Part shown: one piece after another, positions 56,221-61,506 of the stretch
Position numbering within the stretch: the first letter of the stretch is position 1
How the letters are laid out: every line of letters begins with the position of its first letter
DNA from: Chara braunii
Taxonomy: Eukaryota; Streptophyta; Charophyceae; Charales; Characeae
NCBI GenBank assembly: GCA_003427395.1
Contig: BFEA01000571.1
Location: 837,355-898,860, forward strand
Reading direction: 5' to 3'
Length of the DNA stretch: 61,506 bases
Program-made: the position numbers and the translations under genes
The notes under the pieces: model-generated
Database searches by the model: none
Told to the model about the DNA's origin: nothing
What the model saw: only the letters and a program-made list of their open reading frames with translations

Positions 56221-56823
56221 ACATGAATTGGAGGTGCATTTTCATTGCCCACGGTAAGGTAAATGTCATACCTTTCGTTGTGGCTCCCTGCTCTGACTGC
56301 AATTGTGGTTTGATACATTCCTCGAAACCGTCTTGTAAATATTATTTCATAGCCTTACTATTTTTTAATGCATAGCGTGCGATTGACCTAATGATGGTGA
56401 GGGCACACCAGACTTCAGTGAGAGGTTATAGTTGCCATTAGTTTCTTGTATGACAAAACAATGTCAGCAGAGTCTTCAAATGTCAACCTCTATTTTTTTT
56501 TTTTCCCCCCTCAATTTAGTATTTTAATGTTTCTTTATTCCTTGCTTGACTTTCCTTAGCAAACACAATGTTTATAAAGTCGTAGGTTCAAGTACTAATG
56601 ACTGATCACTTGTTTACACATTCATGAATGTTATCTTCTGATTCACGTGCATTGCCTCTATGTCCTGTGTCATGTTTGAGAGATGCATGACGTAAATTGT
56701 TATTATCACTTAGTGGTGACCCTTTTTTTCGTATATGTGATTTGTTGCTTCTGCAATTGGCATTGAACACCACACAGTTCACATGCTTATCCATTGTCAC
56801 TCGGTTTATGTGAATTTATAGAT

Positions 56824-56825
<2 letters not shown>

Positions 56826-56884
<59 letters not shown>
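56826..56884. repeat. GA microsatellite
   Basis: A pure GA run of about 58 bases lies just upstream of the Harbinger transposase relic. Confidence 0.98.
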
Positions 56885-56887
<3 letters not shown>

Positions 56888-56974
56888 CAGGCGGGATACA
56901 TCATTCTGATTGAGGGAGTCATTATTGCACTGTAGTTCGTTGAGGATGTCATCCGTGGGATAGAGTTTTGGGGG

Positions 56975-58195
56975 TTGATAAACAGGCGGCATAGATTGTC
57001 TGTGGATGTCCCTGCAGTTCATCGCGCTGATAAGATCTTTGACTGTGCGAAGCAAAGACTTCTAACGATTGTCCGGGCTGGGGAATTTGTCATTTTGCAT
57101 GCAGATGTCGTACAACGCATGTCTACGTGGTGGTGGGTGATAAGTTGTGCCCCATGCTTGTGGAGGAATTTTGAAATTTTGGATGATACAAGAGATGAGT
57201 TTTACCTACGGCTGTTGAGAATGCGGCATATGACTTTTCTACCGTCTACTAAATGTTGTGCAACCATATCTAAATAGTTGTGTTCCGCCCACCGATGGAG
57301 CCCGAATAGATCCTAGCCTATGTGATACATTGTTGGGCACATGGTGACACAAAAATGCAGAGGAGCGCATTTAGCATGAGGAAAACAAGCAGACCTAGTG
57401 TCGTCGATGACGTTACGACGACGCTTATTTTTTGCTTTCCCCACGTCGTATCGTTCAAAAACCATGCTAAAAGACCCAAGATGATTGTTGTTTATGCAAA
57501 CAAGGGATTTCTCACTTTTTGGGTATGTATTGATTGCACTCACCTTTATACGGACAAGCGAAAAAATATGAATGAGGATAAGTATTGCTCTCGACGTACA
57601 AAACGTTTCTTCATCGTCGCACGGATTGTGTTCGACGAGGAGCTACTCGTCCTCGATCTTAAGACAGTGCATTACGCACATGTCCTTCGGAATTTATCTT
57701 TGTGAAGGCAGGCCGAGGGCGATCAATTGTTTGTTCAGGATCTCAATGGTTTTTTTTGTCATTCACGTGTCACCGTTCACCGTTCTCGGTGTGACATAAG
57801 GGTATCTTATGGGCGACAGAAGGTACCATGTCCTGCCCTTCATTATCACACCATATGGACGTCTTAATGGGTCCTAGGCTATAAGGCAGTTCAACGACTT
57901 TCTTAAAATTGTGCGAACGGACGCTGAGAGGGGAAACGGTCATATCAAGTTACTACATTGGCAAATGTTTTACAAACCGCATATGCTTCACTTGGAGATG
58001 GTGTCTGATTAGTTCAAGGTCGTTTGCATACTTCATAATTTATTGCATAACTAGGGCAACCAACTGGAGGACGACATCCTTTGCATGTGGGAGGGACAAG
58101 GATCACTACCTCCTTTTCCCCCACCGCCATCACGACCACATGTTGAGTTCATGGCTTCCGAAGAAATCTAAGCTGGAGGACGTGCCTTGCGTGAC
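56975..58195 (+). pseudogene. Decayed PIF/Harbinger DDE transposase
   Basis: Harbinger transposases cut and paste DNA elements and are related to HARBI1. The N-terminal part (57,160-57,275) reads DDTRDEFYLRLLRMRHMTF, like the helical region before the nuclease. The catalytic core begins CIDCTHLYTDKRKN (57,525-57,570), carrying the first Asp, and goes on with RRTKRFFIVARIVFDEELLV. The second Asp site reads VHYAHVLRNLSL, with Tyr where VHDxRVL has Asp. After frame shifts the core resumes with GDRRYHVLPFIITPYG (57,811-57,858), DAERGNGHIK carrying the Glu, and VVCILHNLL. In-frame TAG codons break the last part. The element is dead by stops, frame shifts and the lost Asp. Confidence 0.8.
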
Positions 58196-58485
58196 GCTTT
58201 ATACGTGCATAGAAAGTCACATGACTATGACGCTATCCGTGAGAAGTAAAAATAGGGTTGTGGTTCATGTGGACCCTCTTACTACAGCTAATGTAAGCCC
58301 TTATCATTATCAAGGGTTTTATTTAAATCAGCGAGTCAGTGTCCTTTTCATGATTATGTGTATGTGTGTGTCTCTGTCTCTTTCATTACTGTGTGTGTGT
58401 CTGTTCGATGTATGTATCCAGTGTGTATGTGTATGTGTGCCCATTATGCGTGTATATGTGTATATGTCACACAAAGGGGGGAGAG

Positions 58486-58538
<53 letters not shown>

Positions 58539-59034
58539 AAGAGAAAAGAAAGAGAGAGAGAGAAAGAGAGAGAGAGAAAGAGAGATGAACTTTAAGAGCG
58601 AGAACATAAAGAGTACAGTCGGCATCCTCATGAGTGGCGACGACAATATATAACAATTGCACTCTTCGTATAGTCATCTAATCCACAGAGCTGACAAGTT
58701 GGTGGTGTCTGTGAGTGAAGGATGCATATATTGTCGGACGCCAAGGATCGCACAAGATTTCCCCACCATCAATTCTTGGGTGTTGAGTACAGAACAACAA
58801 TTGTAGACTGCAAAGAAGGATATTGCAACTTTGTTTTACCCTCTTGTAAACAAGTTAGAGATGTTCGACCCTCGACTTCTTCAAGTTAGCCAAAAGCAGG
58901 ATGATGCAGGGTTGCTCAGGGTTGTTGCAAAGTTAGTGTGCTGAAAAAATCTCCAACGACAAGATATGCTTAAAAAAAAGGTCGAATATGTAAATAGAAT
59001 GTTACTCGAGCATGAACTATTCGTTGCGGACACC
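58196..59034. other. No gene; poly-A and GA tracts
   Basis: TGTGTG-rich sequence (58,350-58,470) is followed by a poly-A run of almost 50 bases (58,488-58,536) and GA repeats to 58,584. The remainder to 59,034 may be the 3' flank of the Harbinger relic. Confidence 0.6.
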
Positions 59035-59125
59035 GAGTTTGTTGGCAGTTTCGATCGATTCATCACAGTTAGATGGTCGTGCATATTTTATACTATTCTA
59101 GTCGATCGAAACTGCCAACAGACTC
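59035..59125. mobile_element. Foldback element with 24-bp arms (91 bp)
   Basis: GAGTTTGTTGGCAGTTTCGA then TCGA at the left (59,035-59,058) is matched inverted at 59,102-59,125 with one mismatch, around a 43-base centre. A compact MITE or hairpin; no second copy is seen in the window. Confidence 0.75.
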
Positions 59126-59210
59126 AGTGTCACTCAATAAGCATAGTAAGATTTTGAATCGTCCATGTGTAGTTTGAATGAACGTTATCAACCTTACACC
59201 TCGATGTGAC

Positions 59211-59251
<41 letters not shown>

Positions 59252-59734
59252 CATACATACGTCTCAGCGGGATGAAGCTGGTTTTGTGACTCTCTCTCTC
59301 GCACACACAAACATACATATCTATCTGTTTATATCTCTATTTATTTATTTCTCAAACCTTGGCAATGGACCAAGACGGCATACTATTTTTAAACGAGGGT
59401 CTCTTTATCGTGACATAATTAATTACTCCTTAAAAAAAATGATCTAATCTGTTATTTGAAATACTATTAAGGGTTGAATTTGTACACGTGGCAATGGTTG
59501 AAGTTATCTTTGAAGCTTCTAATTTGAATGTTAAGGGTTGAATTCTTTTTTGTGTTGGTGCTATTACAATATTATATATTTGTTATTGCGAGTGTTCGGG
59601 TTCATAGTAATAAACATGTATCCTTTTGAAAGGAAGCTTCCATCATGAACTTCTGGTTACCCACAATCATAATAGCAGTTTACCATCGTCATCACCTTTG
59701 ACATGAAAATACGCAATGAATCTCTCAAAAACAA
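59126..59734. other. No gene; TC microsatellite
   Basis: A TC run lies at about 59,211-59,249. The rest is AT-rich with TTAAGGGTTGAATT repeated near 59,467 and 59,531. Confidence 0.6.
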
Positions 59735-61330
59735 AAAAAACGACGTCCAAGCCTGAAGTGAAAGAGTAACCAAATGATCACTCCCGGTCGCGCGCAGAGC
59801 CATTGCCGCAAACTCTCTTTAATCCTTATTTTTGACGTCTGCAGCAGATGCGCCTATAGCTTCTGGACGACCGGCTGCTTGCCACAACTTTCGTATGTTC
59901 TTAATGATAGCAATCTAGTGCGGAGGAGTATTCCATTTTTCCTTCGCATTTTGGAAAGTGCTCAAGGTGCAGTAATTGTCCATGCTCCTATCCGGATAGT
60001 AAACAAACCTTGCAGTCCACCAATCCAAACGGAGCTCACGGGCGATGTCAGGGCGTTCTTGAGAACATTTCCTCGCCGCCGCAACATTGTGTTGACCATT
60101 GAGAGGGTACCAGTAGTACTTGCGCACGGATTGGAGATCGAATTCGCCGGGCGTCACTCTTCTCGCCCTCACATTCGTGCCGGAAGCGTCAGTATGCATT
60201 GTATCATGTAGCCCAATCAACAAAAGGACAGGCTTCTCGTACAATGCACATACATTCACCCCGGTTGCCCCGGTCGTTCTCTCTCTGATAGCCGACTTAC
60301 CCGACTCAATCATTGTTTTGTAAAGGTCATCAATAAACTCCTGATCGAGGAAGCGTTGATTATATCTGAATTCCTCGTTAGGGATATCCAGAATCCTGTC
60401 CAACTTGACAGTAATGAACTGCATTTCCGGCCTCTGGTTACCATTCTCGTCGAACTTAAGGAAGAAGCCTTTGCTCAGATGACCAGAAGAATTCCCAGGC
60501 GGCAGAATCTGCAAACCGGGCGGTCTGGTGATTGTCTTGCCCACAGCGTCTTCATCCGTCTGTGGCTGGTCCGGTGGAAAAACGGAAGTTTTTTCCATCA
60601 CACCTCCCTTCACTGCTTTTTTCCTTGGCTGCCGTTTTTTCTTCATGGCCTCCTCAGCCCCCCGCGTACGTTGGACGGCCTGCTCAACTACCAACATTTT
60701 CAACTTGCGTTTGCCCTCCTCTTGCTTGGCTCCCCCTTCCTGCTTGGTTTTCTTACTGTCCAAAGTACTTCTCCTCTCTTACCTGTTCTTTCTTTTCTTC
60801 TCAGCTAGTCGGACTGCATCGGCATGCACTGGCTCGACCCCAACTTCGCGGTGCATTTCCCCGCGCCCTTGATCCGCTTCCCAATGCCCATAAACCGACG
60901 CGGGCAGCTGTGTTCGTTTGGAACCCCAATGCACATCTGCATACCCTCCCTCGCCGGTCGTTTCCTCTTCTTGCCCTTCGTCCTCATACTCAACCCCTAG
61001 ACGACCCTCCAATTCGCCTGGCCCACCCCTCTCGCTGATTGTGTGCTCACTCTCTACTTCCTCTTCTCCGCCACCCTCCTCATATTCTTCGCGTTCCTCA
61101 TCGCGTTCCCAATCTTCCTCGCTGTTCTCCTCGTTGTCATCTCCAAAATAATGCGACCCAGCAGGAATGACCAACTCATAGCGTGGCGGGCGGACCAAGG
61201 AAACGGGTTCCTTGGTTGATGTTGGTCTCGCCTCACAGGGGCTGACGGCAGGGTTGTCATCCGGGGACCCCCGGGGGCAAAGCCGGGGCCGGGATTTCAC
61301 CCCCGAACCCCCTCCCGCAGGGGCGCCGAC
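59735..61330 (-). pseudogene. ParB/sulfiredoxin-fold-like protein with acidic N-terminal region (decayed)
   Basis: The frame enters from the right. It begins Gly/Pro/Arg-rich with no ATG, then has an acidic stretch (DDNEENSEEDWERDEEREE), then a Lys-rich segment (KKKRQPRKKAVKGG). A folded domain at about 59,960-60,430 reads ITVKLDRILDIPNEEFRYNQ, then FIDDLYKTMIESG, then YWYPLNGQHNVAAARKC. The order of a basic-hydrophobic strand, an Ile-xx-Ile-Pro turn and Gly-Gln-His-x-x-Ala-Ala matches the ParB N-terminal/sulfiredoxin-like fold, where the last motif contacts nucleotide or DNA. A TAA at 60,779 may instead be a splice donor (CAG/GTAAGAG). The same frame continues beyond a TAG at 59,915 (KNIRKLWQAAGRPEAIG) and a TAA near 59,818. 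ParB-like domains often accompany DNA methyltransferases in phages, hence a possible tie to 44.7 kb. Confidence 0.5.
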
Positions 61331-61398
61331 CCCCGGACCCCGCAATCAACCCCCGCGCCCGCCCGACCCCCGGCACCCCCGCGGGACCTCGGCCCCGG

Positions 61399-61506
61399 CA
61401 CTCGGCACCCCGGCCCCGGCCCCGGCACTCGGCACCCTGGCCCCGGCCCCGGCACTCGGCACCCCGGCCCCGGCCCCGGCACTCGGCACCCCGGCCCTGG
61501 CCCCGG
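61399..61506. repeat. 27-bp GC-rich tandem repeat at window end
   Basis: CACTCGGCACCCCGGCCCCG and the rest of a 27-bp unit start at 61,399, 61,426, 61,453 and 61,480, running off the window. A GC-rich CCCCGG zone precedes it from about 61,260. Confidence 0.9.

Noticed and set aside
60779-60810. A 25-base intron in the ParB-like gene between CAG/GTAAGAG and TTGGACAG
   Set aside because: Far shorter than plausible spliceosomal introns; a nonsense mutation or a longer intron is more likely.
1-61506. CRISPR arrays
   Set aside because: No regularly spaced short direct repeats with unique spacers; all arrays seen are simple, tandem or inverted repeats of eukaryotic type.

Overview
The window is eukaryotic nuclear DNA, most likely from a streptophyte: a charophyte alga such as Chara, or an early-diverging plant. 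This is inference, resting on a plant-like eIF3j gene with kilobase introns packed with repeats, a fragment resembling a streptophyte mitochondrial tRNA-Tyr, and decayed plant-type transposons. No CRISPR array, bacterial operon or ribosomal RNA gene is visible.

Left part (1-17.5 kb). The one gene identified with confidence is EIF3J, encoding translation initiation factor 3 subunit J. It lies on the minus strand in at least five coding exons from about 16,990 down to 4,883. Splice phases agree at every junction of those five exons, and the protein ends in the family signature GGYVDNDDYDFM. Its introns carry miniature inverted-repeat elements (MITEs), tandem duplications and microsatellites. 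Upstream, at 1.6-2.5 kb, there may be plus-strand exons of an unrecognised gene.

Middle (17.5-29.5 kb). Two long stretches are almost pure A/G on the plus strand (17.8-21.5 and 25.1-27.3 kb) and share a GAGCATGGGG-type minisatellite. Between them lies a back-to-back pair of 19-base Tn5 mosaic ends at 21,531-21,568, which is the Nextera mate-pair junction adapter. A 31-base N gap sits at 25,114-25,144. The contig is therefore unreliable, and possibly chimeric, here.

Right part (29.5-61.5 kb). This is mostly AT-rich non-coding DNA holding dead transposon coding sequence. It contains a Myb/SANT-like (trihelix) ORF1 remnant at 33.3 kb, a PIF/Harbinger transposase remnant at 57-58.2 kb, and a long decayed reading frame at 44.7-49.4 kb. 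That frame joins a beta-class DNA-methyltransferase-like domain, an unknown domain, a repetitive linker and a Ulp1/C48 cysteine-protease domain. On the minus strand at 59.7-61.3 kb is a ParB/sulfiredoxin-fold-like domain behind an acidic N-terminal region. Many internal stops look like C-to-T or G-to-A changes in Gln, Arg and Trp codons, as expected of silenced, methylated elements.

The most interesting possibility is that the methyltransferase-like, Ulp1-like and ParB-like modules belong to one poorly described eukaryotic mobile-element family. The MITEs fall into several families with copies inside this window, identified by shared terminal inverted repeats.
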